Shown here: piece by piece, positions 1-10,100 of the stretch
How positions within the stretch are numbered: position 1 is the stretch's first letter
Layout of the letters: every line of letters starts with the position of its first letter
Assembly (NCBI GenBank): GCA_003168355.1
Contig: PMSQ01000071.1
Location: 118,377 to 182,376, forward strand
Reading direction: 5' to 3'
Length of the DNA: 64,000 bases
From: Acidobacteriaceae bacterium
GTDB taxonomy: Bacteria > Acidobacteriota > Terriglobia > Terriglobales > Acidobacteriaceae
The notes under the pieces: generated by a model
Seen by the model: the letters and a program-made list of their open reading frames with translations, nothing else
What the model was told of the DNA's origin: nothing
Databases searched by the model: none
Program-made: the position numbers and the translations under genes

Positions 1-58
1 GCAAACTAGGCTACCATGGCCGCGTTCACCGCACAATCACCCGGCGGAAAGGCCAATT

Positions 59-2710
59 TTAATTGAAAGCCTCCGTGAGGGACGTGACTTTCAGAGCAGC
101 TCTGAGCTGCTCCTGCTCTGCAGCAGACTTAAGACGAATCGTGACCTGCTCTCCGGGCAGCAAATCAAGGTAATTATCCGAGCTTTGAACGTCGAGATCT
201 CCAAAAGATAGATACACGCCTCGGGCGAGCTTCGATGACTGCAAGGTAACCGTGTAGTCGTCGCCGGTTTTGCTAAGCGTCGTTTCAATTTTGGGCGCAA
301 CCGGCAATTCCAGGTCGTGCGTCGCGCCAAAGAATATAAGGTTACGCGACACTCTCTTTCCGGCCACATCCAGATCAAACACCAGAAAACTCTTGCGAAG
401 ATCGCCCTTCGCCGCCAGTGCCGCCTTATCGACGCTGAAATAAATCGCACTCGACTGCGCCGGAACCTGCACGTCCTTCGTCTCCTCCAGCAAAGAGTTC
501 CCCGAGAAGTCGAGCAGTCGCATATGCATCGTCCCAGTAAGCGGTTGCAGCTTGTCCGACACGACGTACACGTCCACCTTGTCATCGTGCAAAAACGGCG
601 AGATCAGCACATCGTCATAGAATCGACGAGCATAATAATGGAGCGCCTTCCACCGCCCGTAGTAGTCGATGCTGGCCCACGAAGCCACCGGCCAGCAATC
701 ATTCAACTGCCAATAGATTGAGCCCATGGTCCGCGGCCGCTGCCTGCGCAAATGCTCGGCGCCGATCTTGATGATCTCCGCCTGTTGCACCTGGCTAAGA
801 TAAACAAAAGAAGCGAAATCCTTCGGCTCCCGGTACTCGCGCAGCATATAAGTCAGGATGCGTTCATTCCCTCCCTTATTCTTTTGGTGGGCCTGCATAA
901 CGGTCGAACGAATATCAAAATCCCCGGGCTGGTTGGCAAAGGTGTGGATCGTCCGCATCTCCGGGAAAGATTGAAACCCATACTCCGACATGAAGCGCGG
1001 AAACTGCTTGGTATAGTCCTCCTTCGGCGCCTGCTGGTGCCACACTGCCCAGTAGTGCATATCGCCGTTGTGCTGATTGTCAGGAATCTCCTCAAAGTTC
1101 GCGCTAGGAGAGCTGGGCGTGTAAGGCGTCGGATCCCCATACTGCGCGACCGCACTCCGCAGAATATCGGCGAACATGATCACGTAATCCTGCCAGACGC
1201 GATCGCGTGTATCGGGCGAGATAGACGCTTTGAATTCCTGCCGATCACCCCAATGCCACCAGCCCGTTTCCACCTCATTGTTCCCGCACCAGACGACGAT
1301 GCTGGGATGATCCCGCAGTCGCTTGATCTGGTCGATGGCCTCTTGCCGAACATTTTCTTGAAAGGCCACGTCGCCGGGAATCATATCCCCGCCGAACATG
1401 AATTCCTGCCATACCATAATCCCGAGCTCATCGCAGATATCGTAAAAATCATCGGACTCGTAATACCCTCCGCCCCATTCACGAACCATATTCATGTGCG
1501 CGTCGCGAGCCGCCTGCAGAATGTTGCGATGAATCTCCGGAGTCACACGGTTGGGAAAGCTGTCAAACGGAATCACATCTGCGCCTTTGGCAAACACGGA
1601 AATCCCATTCACCACGAACTCAAAACTCTTCCCCCATTGATCGTCAACGCGGCGCAGCTCGATTGAACGCAGTCCAGTCTTGGTTTCAGCGTGCGCCGCG
1701 GCATCACGCCCAACGCGGATCGCAGCAGAAAACCGGTAGCGGTTCTGCGCCCCATATCCCGCCGGATACCAAAGCTTCGGCGCGGCAATCCGGAGGGGAA
1801 ACGAAACATGATTCATGCCCGCATTGAGCTGCAGAGCCTGCGTTCCGTCCGCAGTCTGCGGTCCAGACATTTCAGCGTGAGCCAGTGCGAGAGTAGCCGT
1901 CGTGGGCCGGCTGGCGTCAATGTCAAGCTCCGCTGTAATGTTGGCCAGGTCAGCCGTGATGCTCTGCTGGTGGATGTGAAAATTCTCAATGCGCAAGGCG
2001 TCCCAGGTTTCTAGACGCACCGGCTGCCAAATGCCTTCTGTCATGTAGCGCGGTCCCCAATCCCAGCCGTAGTTATACGGAGCCTTGCGCGTGTAGGGAG
2101 CCGTCGCAATATTCTCTTCGTTTCCATAATTGTGGGTGGAGATCGAAGGCAAAATGTAAGGCAGCGACTTGGCGTACGGAATCATCTTCTCGACCGCCGA
2201 ATGGAAAACGATTCGAAGTGTATTCGGGCCGGGTTTCAGCGCAGTTTTCGCCGGGATCCTCCAGCGTCGAAACATGTTGTCCGCCTGAAGAATCGCTTGG
2301 TCGTTAAGGTATACGTCCGCAAACGTATCCAACCCTTCAAAAACCAAGTCGACATGGTCGTGCGCCAGCGCCGCCCCATCGACTTGAAACGTCGTTTGAT
2401 ACTCCCAGTCGGCCAAGCCGATCCACTGCAGGCGGAACTCATTATCCCGATCAAAAGGATCAGGGATGAGATTGCTGTGCAGCAAGTCGGTTTGAACCAC
2501 GCCGGGAACCTGTGCCGGATGCCATTCCTTAACACCAGACACATCTGTGTTGGCTACAGCTCGAAATTGCCAGCCCGCGTCCAGGTTCCGTGAAGAAGGC
2601 TCCGCCGCTTCAAGCGGCAACACGACGAGTGAACAAAACAGCAGACACCCGAGAAAACACAATGTTGTAGCAACCAAGCTGCGAGGGACTCCACGCTGAA
2701 TCACTTCCAT
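59..2710 (-). CDS. Secreted beta-mannosidase-like glycoside hydrolase (GH2)
   Basis: Likely exo-acting hydrolase removing beta-linked mannose from manno-oligosaccharides. It has an N-terminal signal peptide (hydrophobic stretch ending PLEAAEP), so it is exported. The GH2 jelly roll follows, then the TIM barrel. WCGNNEVE carries the acid/base Glu and MSEYGFQSFP the nucleophile Glu, both as in GH2 mannosidases. At 883 aa the length is normal for the family. The ATG at 2710 is chosen because AAGGAG lies 7 nt upstream; a TTG 27 nt further upstream is also open. It shares its strand with a CRTAC1-TPR pair and a LacI regulator, suggesting a glycan-use locus. Substrate specificity among GH2 enzymes is an inference. 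Confidence 0.88.
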   Translation of the reverse strand: MEVIQRGVPRSLVATTLCFLGCLLFCSLVVLPLEAAEPSSRNLDAGWQFRAVANTDVSGVKEWHPAQVPGVVQTDLLHSNLIPDPFDRDNEFRLQWIGLADWEYQTTFQVDGAALAHDHVDLVFEGLDTFADVYLNDQAILQADNMFRRWRIPAKTALKPGPNTLRIVFHSAVEKMIPYAKSLPYILPSISTHNYGNEENIATAPYTRKAPYNYGWDWGPRYMTEGIWQPVRLETWDALRIENFHIHQQSITADLANITAELDIDASRPTTATLALAHAEMSGPQTADGTQALQLNAGMNHVSFPLRIAAPKLWYPAGYGAQNRYRFSAAIRVGRDAAAHAETKTGLRSIELRRVDDQWGKSFEFVVNGISVFAKGADVIPFDSFPNRVTPEIHRNILQAARDAHMNMVREWGGGYYESDDFYDICDELGIMVWQEFMFGGDMIPGDVAFQENVRQEAIDQIKRLRDHPSIVVWCGNNEVETGWWHWGDRQEFKASISPDTRDRVWQDYVIMFADILRSAVAQYGDPTPYTPSSPSANFEEIPDNQHNGDMHYWAVWHQQAPKEDYTKQFPRFMSEYGFQSFPEMRTIHTFANQPGDFDIRSTVMQAHQKNKGGNERILTYMLREYREPKDFASFVYLSQVQQAEIIKIGAEHLRRQRPRTMGSIYWQLNDCWPVASWASIDYYGRWKALHYYARRFYDDVLISPFLHDDKVDVYVVSDKLQPLTGTMHMRLLDFSGNSLLEETKDVQVPAQSSAIYFSVDKAALAAKGDLRKSFLVFDLDVAGKRVSRNLIFFGATHDLELPVAPKIETTLSKTGDDYTVTLQSSKLARGVYLSFGDLDVQSSDNYLDLLPGEQVTIRLKSAAEQEQLRAALKVTSLTEAFN

Positions 2711-3090
2711 GTCAGTGCTCCTTATCAAGTGCTCCAATTTGATCTTGGGTGGCGCAGCGCTTCAGCGCTGCGGATCAAGCCCCTCCTTTGCGGATGTCAT
2801 TCCGAAGCGCGCCGAAGGCGCGCGAGGAACCTGCTGTTCGCATGCACTGCCTACGCCCGCCGACAAGCCCACAAAACAAATGGCGGCTTTATAGCCGCTG
2901 AGACGACAATCCGGCGCAAGAACCACTTTTTCCGCAACTTCTTCACTCGTAGGGCGCGACGAACGGGAAGGGCACGAGTTTACTCGTGCCGTTAACTCGT
3001 CAAAAATGTATCCGCGCTTCAGCGCCTGAGGTAATCTTTTTTGCACTTTACGATTTTCTCCGCAGTCGTTCAGCCCCCGGCGCAAGCCCG
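2711..3090. repeat. Gene-free spacer made of dispersed hairpin repeats
   Basis: No credible gene is seen. Positions 2745-2772 hold a copy of the GGCGCAGCGCTTCAGCGCTG repeat also found at 11380-11407 and 15744-15771. A second palindrome (GCGCGCCGAAGGCGCGC) lies near 2810-2826. A perfect 8-bp stem, GGCACGAG/CTCGTGCC with a TTTA loop, lies at 2971-2990. The stretch looks like several REP-type units joined together. Confidence 0.7.
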
Positions 3091-4170
3091 CTAATGCTGT
3101 GGTTCCTGCTTCCCAGCCGGTTGCGGCTGGTTCGCGCCTTGCAAGCTCTGGAACTCTTGCATCTCCCGCTGCGCCTCTGCCGTCTTACCTTGTTTACGAT
3201 AGATTCCCGCCAGTCCAAAATGCGCCTGCGCCGCCAACGCGCTCTGCTTCTCAATGGAAAGGAGTTTGGTCCACGCTTTTTCGGCGGCGGCAGGGTCGCT
3301 CTCAAGAGAAGCCGCTTTCCCCAGGGAATAGAGCGTCTCCGGCATATCGGGCATCAGTCGGTCGGCGCGCAAAAGTTCCGCTCGCGCCTCATGCACTTTA
3401 CCCTGTTCGAGCAGCGCCTCGCCCAGACGGTATGCGGCCTCGGCATTCCCCGGCTGCAGCTTTGCCTGCATCCGAAATTCTTCCTCCGCTTTTGGCCATT
3501 GGAACGCGCCGGCATAAACCTCACCCAGCGCAAGGTGAGCCTCAGGCAGACCCGGTCGCAGTCGCAAGGCTTCGCTGTACTCTTTTTCAGCATCCGGCAT
3601 CCGCCGCAGCACGAAGTAGTTTTCCGCCATCGCCTGATGCGCCCGGGCCGAGTCCGGATAAGCCGCCAGCAAGGTGTCGATGGATTGCTTCGCGAGCAGA
3701 CCGCTCGCCCGCCCAAGGTAATAAAGAACATCCGGATCGTTAGGGTGCGCGGACTGCGCCGCCTGTAGATTTGCAACCGCCTCCGCCAGTTGTCCGGTCT
3801 GAATTTCCGCAATTCCCAACGCGGTCTTGTCCGGCGCAAGTTGCAAGTGCGGAATCGCCTCCCCCGCATACCCCTGGGCAAGCAGCGCGTACCCCAGCAA
3901 CTGGTGAGCCGGAAGCGAATCCGCGTTCAGTTCCAGCGCATGTTTGAGCGGCGCGAATGCAGACCCGTAATCTCCATTCTCCATATAGGCTTGACCGAGG
4001 CTGATGAAGCCATCCGGCAACGAAGGGTCGATCTCGGTCACTTGCCTAAATTCCTTGATGGCAACGGCGAACTGGCGTTGTTTGTCCGCCGCGATTCCCG
4101 CTTGCATGTGCTCGGCGGCCTGTGGCGATGCAACCTGCCAGGCAAACCACAAGAATAGGAGGGCGCGCAT
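3091..4170 (-). CDS. Exported tetratricopeptide repeat protein
   Basis: A 359-aa protein with an N-terminal signal-like segment (MRALLFLWFAWQVASPQAAE) followed by about eight consecutive TPR units up to roughly residue 340 and a Gln/Pro-rich tail. TPR solenoids are protein-protein scaffolds; no catalytic motif is present. The ATG start overlaps the stop of the upstream CRTAC1 gene by one base (TGATG), with GGAG 8 nt before it, indicating translational coupling. The partner is therefore probably the neighbouring beta-propeller protein. The specific role is unknown. Confidence 0.85.
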   Translation of the reverse strand: MRALLFLWFAWQVASPQAAEHMQAGIAADKQRQFAVAIKEFRQVTEIDPSLPDGFISLGQAYMENGDYGSAFAPLKHALELNADSLPAHQLLGYALLAQGYAGEAIPHLQLAPDKTALGIAEIQTGQLAEAVANLQAAQSAHPNDPDVLYYLGRASGLLAKQSIDTLLAAYPDSARAHQAMAENYFVLRRMPDAEKEYSEALRLRPGLPEAHLALGEVYAGAFQWPKAEEEFRMQAKLQPGNAEAAYRLGEALLEQGKVHEARAELLRADRLMPDMPETLYSLGKAASLESDPAAAEKAWTKLLSIEKQSALAAQAHFGLAGIYRKQGKTAEAQREMQEFQSLQGANQPQPAGKQEPQH

Positions 4171-5810
4171 CACGGCTTCTCCGGTTCCCGCACTTCTAGA
4201 AACTGGTCGGCGTGAACATCATTCAACATCTGGTGAATCCCCGAAGGCCAATCGATTTCCACCTTCGCCTTTTCCGCTATGCCGAGCCCGAAATGAAGCC
4301 GCTTGTCGCTCGAAGAAAGATAACTGCCGGCAGAGGTTGCGAATCGTGTCTGCCCATTGACTCGCACCCGCGCGCCGAATCCGTCCCGGTTGCTGCGAGT
4401 GCCACGGAGGGTAATCACCAGCCAATGTGCCTTACCGCCGCGATTGAGGAACACTTGAGGATGTCCACCGAGTGTGGTCATCACCACGTCCTGCCAGCCA
4501 TCATTATTCAAATCGCCGAACGCGGCTCCACGCCCGGCCACGGGCGCGGTACTTCCGGAATCAACCCGCTCGAACCGCCCATTGTGATTCATCGCCAACA
4601 ACGGCTGTTCGAGATAATGAAGCGAAGGGTCGATCTTCTCCACGTTGTCTAGTACATGTCCTTGAGCGACAAACAAATCTTTCCACCCATCGTTGTCGAA
4701 ATCTTCCAACCCAACGCCCCAGCCGGAACTCCCACTCGAAAGCGCGCCCAGGCCGGTTTCGAGACTGCGATACGTGAACGAACCGTTGCCATCGTTGTGG
4801 TAGACGCCGTAAATCTCCCGCGGCAGCTCGGTCACAATAACATCCGGCCTCCCGTCGTTGTCATAGTCTTGAAAAACTACTCCCATGCCTGACAGCCGCC
4901 GTCCGTCCTCGGAAAGAGCGGTGCCGGCCTCGAGACCGACTTCCGTGAAGGTGCCGTTGCCGTTGTTGTGAAAGAGATACTGCTGCATCCCATCGTTGGC
5001 CACAAAAATGTCAGTGAATCCGTCGCCATCGTAGTCCGCGAATGCTACTCCCAACGCGCGTCCCTTCTTCGCCGCGATGCCGGAGCGCTCGCTCACGTCC
5101 GTAAAAGTCCCATCGCCGTTGTTGTGATAAAGAATGCTGGTGGTAGCGGGAAACTCTTCCGGCGGACAGTAAGTATGGTAGTTCCCGCCGCAATCTTTGT
5201 TATGTTTGGTATCCCAGTCCATATAGCGGGTCACAAAAAGATCCAGCTTCCCGTCGTTATCGTAATCAAAGAATCCGGCTGACACCGACCACCCTCCCGC
5301 CGCCACCCCCGCTTTCGCCGTCACATCGGTAAACGTTCCGTCACCGTTATTGTGGTAAAGAATATTTTTTCCGTAATTAGTCACATAGAGATCCGGATAG
5401 CCGTCGTTGTCATAGTCTCCAACCGCCACGCCCATCCCATAGTTTCCGTCGCCCGCATTAGCCAGTCCGGCTTGTTGCGTCACGTCCGTGAAGCTCCCAT
5501 CTTTGTTTTGCCGGTAGAGCCGATTCCAGTAAAGCGGATTGTGCCGGTCGAAATTCTCCGGCATTTGCATCGGGCTCGTGACCCGCCCCCCGTTTACGAA
5601 AAAAATGTCCAACAACCCATCGTTGTTGTAATCGAGGAGGGCCACTCCGCCGGGCATGGTTTCAATCAGATACTTCTGAGCAGTGGGAGAATTGCGCAGC
5701 GTGAAATCCAAGCCATGCGGCAGATTGACGTCGAAAACCGGCGCTGCCAGGGTCGCTGCCCACAGCATCACGGTCAAGCCACAGGATATGCGCAGCGGAA
5801 TGTTCAGCAA
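4170..5810 (-). CDS. CRTAC1-family protein: FG-GAP/VCBS propeller with ASPIC/UnbV domain
   Basis: A 546-aa exported protein. After a short signal sequence come many FG-GAP repeats with calcium-binding D-x-D-x-D-G loops (DYNNDGLLD, DYDNDGYPD, DYDGDGFTD), forming an integrin-like beta propeller. The last ~80 residues (HWLVITLRGTRSNRDGFGAR onward) match the ASPIC/UnbV domain. The family is very common in Acidobacteria and Planctomycetes; its biochemical function is unsettled. The start is TTG at 5810, backed by AAGGA 7 nt upstream; no ATG gives a better signal peptide. It is the first gene of a coupled pair with the TPR protein. Confidence 0.9.
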   Translation of the reverse strand: MLNIPLRISCGLTVMLWAATLAAPVFDVNLPHGLDFTLRNSPTAQKYLIETMPGGVALLDYNNDGLLDIFFVNGGRVTSPMQMPENFDRHNPLYWNRLYRQNKDGSFTDVTQQAGLANAGDGNYGMGVAVGDYDNDGYPDLYVTNYGKNILYHNNGDGTFTDVTAKAGVAAGGWSVSAGFFDYDNDGKLDLFVTRYMDWDTKHNKDCGGNYHTYCPPEEFPATTSILYHNNGDGTFTDVSERSGIAAKKGRALGVAFADYDGDGFTDIFVANDGMQQYLFHNNGNGTFTEVGLEAGTALSEDGRRLSGMGVVFQDYDNDGRPDVIVTELPREIYGVYHNDGNGSFTYRSLETGLGALSSGSSGWGVGLEDFDNDGWKDLFVAQGHVLDNVEKIDPSLHYLEQPLLAMNHNGRFERVDSGSTAPVAGRGAAFGDLNNDGWQDVVMTTLGGHPQVFLNRGGKAHWLVITLRGTRSNRDGFGARVRVNGQTRFATSAGSYLSSSDKRLHFGLGIAEKAKVEIDWPSGIHQMLNDVHADQFLEVREPEKP

Positions 5811-5946
5811 CGTAGGTTCCTTCAGCCAGCCAGCTTAACGCGAGCGCCGTCCATCGCACCCTCGCTTTCAAAATGCTTATTCACTTTGTGCTCGTGTTGA
5901 ACGTCAAACTCAACAAGGCGAACCCTTAGGATCTCCCCGGCAGCTC

Positions 5947-6957
5947 CTATGGCTGCCGCCGGGTCGATTCCCGTTCCACGAGCTTGGGCGGTATTAGAAT
6001 TCTTGTTGGTCGCATCGAACGCTTCGACGCGATTCTCTCAATAAGAAGTTCGGCGGCGCGCAGTCCCATTTCGCGGGTTCCCTGATCCACCGTGGTGAGC
6101 GGAACCGCCAACATGTCGGAGAAGTGAACGTTGCCGGCTCCGACCACCGCAATATCATGGGGCAGCCTCAGACCTGCCTCCAGGATCGCCTTCATCGCGC
6201 CGATCGCAACCAGGTCGTTGTAGCAGAAAACTCCGTCCGGAATCGGACGCAATCCCAGTAACTGCCGCATACCCGCGTACCCACCCTCGTCTCGATATCC
6301 ACTCGGCACCACATAACAGGAACGCGCAGGCAACCCGCGTTTCGCCAGCGCCTGACGATAGCCTTCCAGGCGTTCCGCAGCGATTCTTACTTCTGGACCG
6401 CGCAAGTGTCCAATGCGGCAGCAGCCTCTTGCGATAAGATGCTCCGTCGCCAACCGGCCGATGGCGTGGTTATCAACTCCCACAAACGAAGCCCGCAAAC
6501 CCGCAACCTGGCGGTCGATCAAAACATAGGGTACGCTCCGCTCTCGAACCTGCTTGAATAAATCCAGACGGCACGGCAGTTGCGAGGAAGCGATGATCAA
6601 CCCATCCACCCGCCGCGACAGCAGTGACTCGGCCTCACTCGCTTCCAATTCAGGATCTTCCTCGAAACATGAAATGATCACATGATAACCATGGGGCCGG
6701 ACGGTTTGCGCCACCGCCCGGGCAATCTCCGCGAAGAAGGGATGCGTCATCGCCGGCAATAGCAAACCAATGGTGTACGTGCGCTGCGTCACCAGGCTGC
6801 GCGCCACCCAGTTCGTCTGATAATTCAGTTGCTTGGCGCGCCGCAGCACTCGCTTGCGCGTGGCCTCGCTGATCCGCCCTTGGTTGCGCAGGACCTTCGA
6901 CACCGTCACCACGGACACCTTCAGATCCCTCGCGATGTCCATCATGGTCGCCGACAT
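5947..6957 (-). CDS. LacI-family transcriptional regulator
   Basis: A 336-aa repressor. The N-terminal helix-turn-helix (MDIARDLKVSVVTVSKVLRN) and hinge are typical, followed by a periplasmic-binding-protein-like effector domain. The effector is probably a sugar, given the beta-mannosidase on the same strand. Start choice: ATG 6957 is preferred over GTG 6975 because a TATGCT hexamer ends 8 nt before it, the leaderless arrangement seen at other genes here. A LacI-type palindrome at 6983-6998 sits just upstream and could serve both autorepression and control of the divergent TonB receptor gene. Confidence 0.92.
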   Translation of the reverse strand: MSATMMDIARDLKVSVVTVSKVLRNQGRISEATRKRVLRRAKQLNYQTNWVARSLVTQRTYTIGLLLPAMTHPFFAEIARAVAQTVRPHGYHVIISCFEEDPELEASEAESLLSRRVDGLIIASSQLPCRLDLFKQVRERSVPYVLIDRQVAGLRASFVGVDNHAIGRLATEHLIARGCCRIGHLRGPEVRIAAERLEGYRQALAKRGLPARSCYVVPSGYRDEGGYAGMRQLLGLRPIPDGVFCYNDLVAIGAMKAILEAGLRLPHDIAVVGAGNVHFSDMLAVPLTTVDQGTREMGLRAAELLIERIASKRSMRPTRILIPPKLVERESTRRQP

Positions 6958-6965
6958 GACGGCAA

Positions 6966-6971
6966 AGCATA
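6966..6971 (-). promoter_or_regulatory. Putative -10 (TATGCT) of the LacI gene
   Basis: The hexamer lies 8 nt before ATG 6957, which would place transcription initiation at or next to the start codon. No recognisable -35 is seen; that region overlaps the putative operator. Confidence 0.4.
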
Positions 6972-6982
6972 ACACCGTTCTT

Positions 6983-6998
6983 GGGTTAACGTTTACTC
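6983..6998 (+). promoter_or_regulatory. Putative LacI/GalR-type operator
   Basis: GGGTTAACGTTTACTC matches the general LacI/GalR family palindrome TAANCGNTTA with the conserved central CG. It lies between the divergent LacI and TonB-receptor genes, just upstream of the regulator's -10 and about 25 bp before the receptor's putative -35. The match is by eye to the family consensus, not to a known operator of this regulator. Confidence 0.45.
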
Positions 6999-7023
6999 AT
7001 AAGCCAAAAGTACTATTTTTTTC

Positions 7024-7053
7024 TTGACAACGGTCACTCAGGTATTCAAGAAT
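7024..7053 (+). promoter_or_regulatory. Putative promoter of the TonB receptor gene
   Basis: A perfect TTGACA (7024-7029) is followed after 18 bp by AAGAAT (7048-7053), about 47 bp before the ATG. The -10 is only a 4/6 match. Confidence 0.35.
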
Positions 7054-7100
7054 CCGGGCGCATCAACAATTAGGAAATTTCTGCATTGGAAAGAGTCACT

Positions 7101-10100
7101 ATGCCAAGTCGCATACTGTGGGCGCTGCTTCTCTCGGTAGGCCTCCTTGTTTCTGCCTCCTCTTCTCTCTACGCTCAAAGTACATACGGCTCCATAACCG
7201 GCTCCGTCACCGATACTTCGGGAGCTGTCGTTACGGACGCCAAGGTGACCCTGACCAACCTGGGCACCGCCGAGAAGCGCACCCAATCCAGTGGCAGCGA
7301 CGGACTCTTCACCTTTGTGAACCTTTTCCCCGCCCAATACAGGATTGACGTGGAAAAACAAGGGTTCAAGCACTTCGTGCGCGCGGACCTTATGGTCCAA
7401 GTGCAGCAGGACACGCACATTGATGCCGCCCTGCAACCCGGTGAGGTCAGCCAGGTTGTCGAAGTGACCGGCGAAACCCCGTTGCTCCAAGCTGAGACTT
7501 CCTCGCTTGGCCAGGTCGTGGAACAGCGCCAGGCCAACGAACTCCCCTTGAACGGGCGCAATATCTTCAACCTGATTACGTCTTCCCCCGCAGCCGTCGC
7601 TCAGGGCGGCTCCGGCGGAACGCCCGTGAGCCAGAACCCATTCAGCTGGGGCAACTACCAGGTCGGCGGTTCTTTCGGTAATCAGAGCGCCGAGTACCTG
7701 GATGGTCAACCCCTCAACATCGGCTACATCAACCTGCCGATCATTATTCCGACCCAGGACTCGGTCGGCGAATTCAAGGTTCAATACAATGACCTGGGCG
7801 CGGACTGGGGAAAGTTCTCCGGTGGCGTGGTCAATCTGAGCACCAAGTCCGGCAGCAACAAATTCCATGGTTCCGGTTATGAGTACCTGCGCAACAAGGC
7901 GCTGAACTCCAACGAGTACTTCAACAAGGGATTAGAAATAGCGAATGCCCAGCCCAATACCCCGCCGCCCTATGTGCAGAACCAGTACGGGTTCACTTTC
8001 GGCGGACCGGTGATCAAAGATAAGACCTTCTTTTTTGTGAGCTGGGAGCAATTCCGTTTGCGAACCGGCTCGGTGCTTACCACCACGGTTCCCGTTACGG
8101 CGTCCAGCGCTTTCGCCACCGGCGGAATGCGGCAAGGCGACTTCTCCTCCTTGTGTACGGCAGGCTTCACCGCCGGTATCTGCGCCGACCCGACTCAGCA
8201 GATTTACGACCCATACACGGTAAACTTGACCACCGGCATTCGCCAACCCTACTTGAATAACCAGATCCCACAGGCAGAGTGGAGCCAGGCAACGACAAAA
8301 ATGTGGGACACGTATTTTATTCCACCCAACCTATCCGGGAACGTCAACAATTTCACCAGCGCCAGCAGTTCCGGTGGCAACACCAACCAATTTGTAGCCC
8401 GCGGAGACCAGGTTATTTCCAGCAACACGCGCCTGTTCGCGCGCTTCAGTTATTTTGGCTTGCTTGATTTACCCACCAATCCATTTGGTACGGGCCTTTG
8501 CAACGATCGTTGCGCCGAGGATTACCACACGAAGGCCCTGGCGATTGGTATCAACCATACCTTCACGCCTACCACCATCCTCGACGTTAATTTTGCAGGC
8601 AGTCGATTTATCTATGCCCGAGCTCCTATCCTGTCAGGTTTCGACCTCACCAGCCTTGGCTGGTCGGCAGCCTACAACAGTCCCGCCCCCGCCATCCGTA
8701 CCCCTCCGACGCCGGCTTTCCCCTTCCCTGATGATGTCGGCAGGTCGCAGGGCAACAGCGCCATTGGAGATCACAACACCCAGTACAATATCTCACCGCA
8801 ACTTACTATGATCCGCGGCAAGCATACGTTTCAAGTCGGTGGCCAGTACGAGTTGGGCCTGGATAACTACTATCAAACCAACATCGCCAGTGGAGCTTTC
8901 GGCTTCGGCGGCGTCTGGACGTCGAGCACCGGCGGAAGCAATCTTGTGACTTGCACGAATTGCGCATTCGCGGATTTCCTGCTGGGCCTTTCCGAGAATC
9001 AGGGAACTTTCGTCAACCAGACCGAGGGTGCGGCGCAGGTGCCAGCTCTCACCGCTGGCAAGCAAACCTATCGTGCCTTGTACGTCAATGACACTTGGCA
9101 CGCAAGAAGCAAGCTCACCTTGAACCTTGGGCTGCGCTACGAGCTTCCCGGTACATGGTCGGAGCGCTACAAGCGGCTGAGCTACTGGGATCCCGCCGCC
9201 ACCAACGCCACGGTCGCGGGTTGCGGCGGCACAGGAACAACGTGTCCCGGCGATGCCGAGCTCGTGGGAACTGGCCCGAACTCGAGCGACAACAACCTTC
9301 CCTTGGATAAGAAGGCGTTCTCGCCGCGGCTCGGCTTCGCCTACAGCTTGAACGAGAAAACCGTAATCCGCGGCGGCTACGGGGTGTTCTTCATTCCGAA
9401 CTATGTGTCGTTCGGGCTGAATCCGGACAACGATGTGATCAACCTCGCAACCACGCCATTTGTCGCTACCACCGACTCTTACATCACCCCCTTCAGCACG
9501 TTGAACGGAAACAACTGCGCCTTCACCGGCACTCCCAGCTTGGCCAACTTTAGTTGCGCGAGCAACGCCGGACCGTTTGGTGCGGGAGGCATCGGGCTGC
9601 CGCCGGGGCGGAGTGTGAGCGCTTCTATCACCGCCGCCGCGAACGGTTCACCCACCTTGGCGCCGTGGGCCGATCCAAAGTACGGATACGTCGAGCAGTA
9701 CAACCTCGACATTCAGCGTCAGTTGCCCGCCGGGTTCTTTGCCGATGTGGCCTACGCCGGCTCCCACGGCGTGCATCTGGAGCAATACAACACGGATATC
9801 AACCAGATACCCGACTCTTTCCTGTCCCAGACCACGGCCCTCACCACACCGATTACTAACCCTCTGGTTGGAAGTCCCTACTCTGGCCTGAACGGACTGA
9901 CAATCCCCGCAGGCCAGCTTGATCGGCCCTATCCGGAGTACAACAACATCTCTCTTGCCGGATACGGCTGTTGCAGCAGCACGTACAACTCACTGCAGGC
10001 GACCGTAACCCGAAGATTCCAGGGCGGCGGCACGCTGCTGGCGGCCTACACTAACTCCAAGCTGCTCAGCAATACCGACACACTCACCAGTTGGTTGGAA

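Noticed and set aside
752..1666. 304-codon open frame on the plus strand
   Set aside because: It is antisense to the beta-mannosidase gene, has no recognisable domain and arises from high-GC codon bias.
5925..5965. CGGCAGC/GCTGCCG hairpin at the end of the LacI gene as terminator
   Set aside because: The stem overlaps the stop codon and no T-run follows, so termination cannot be supported.
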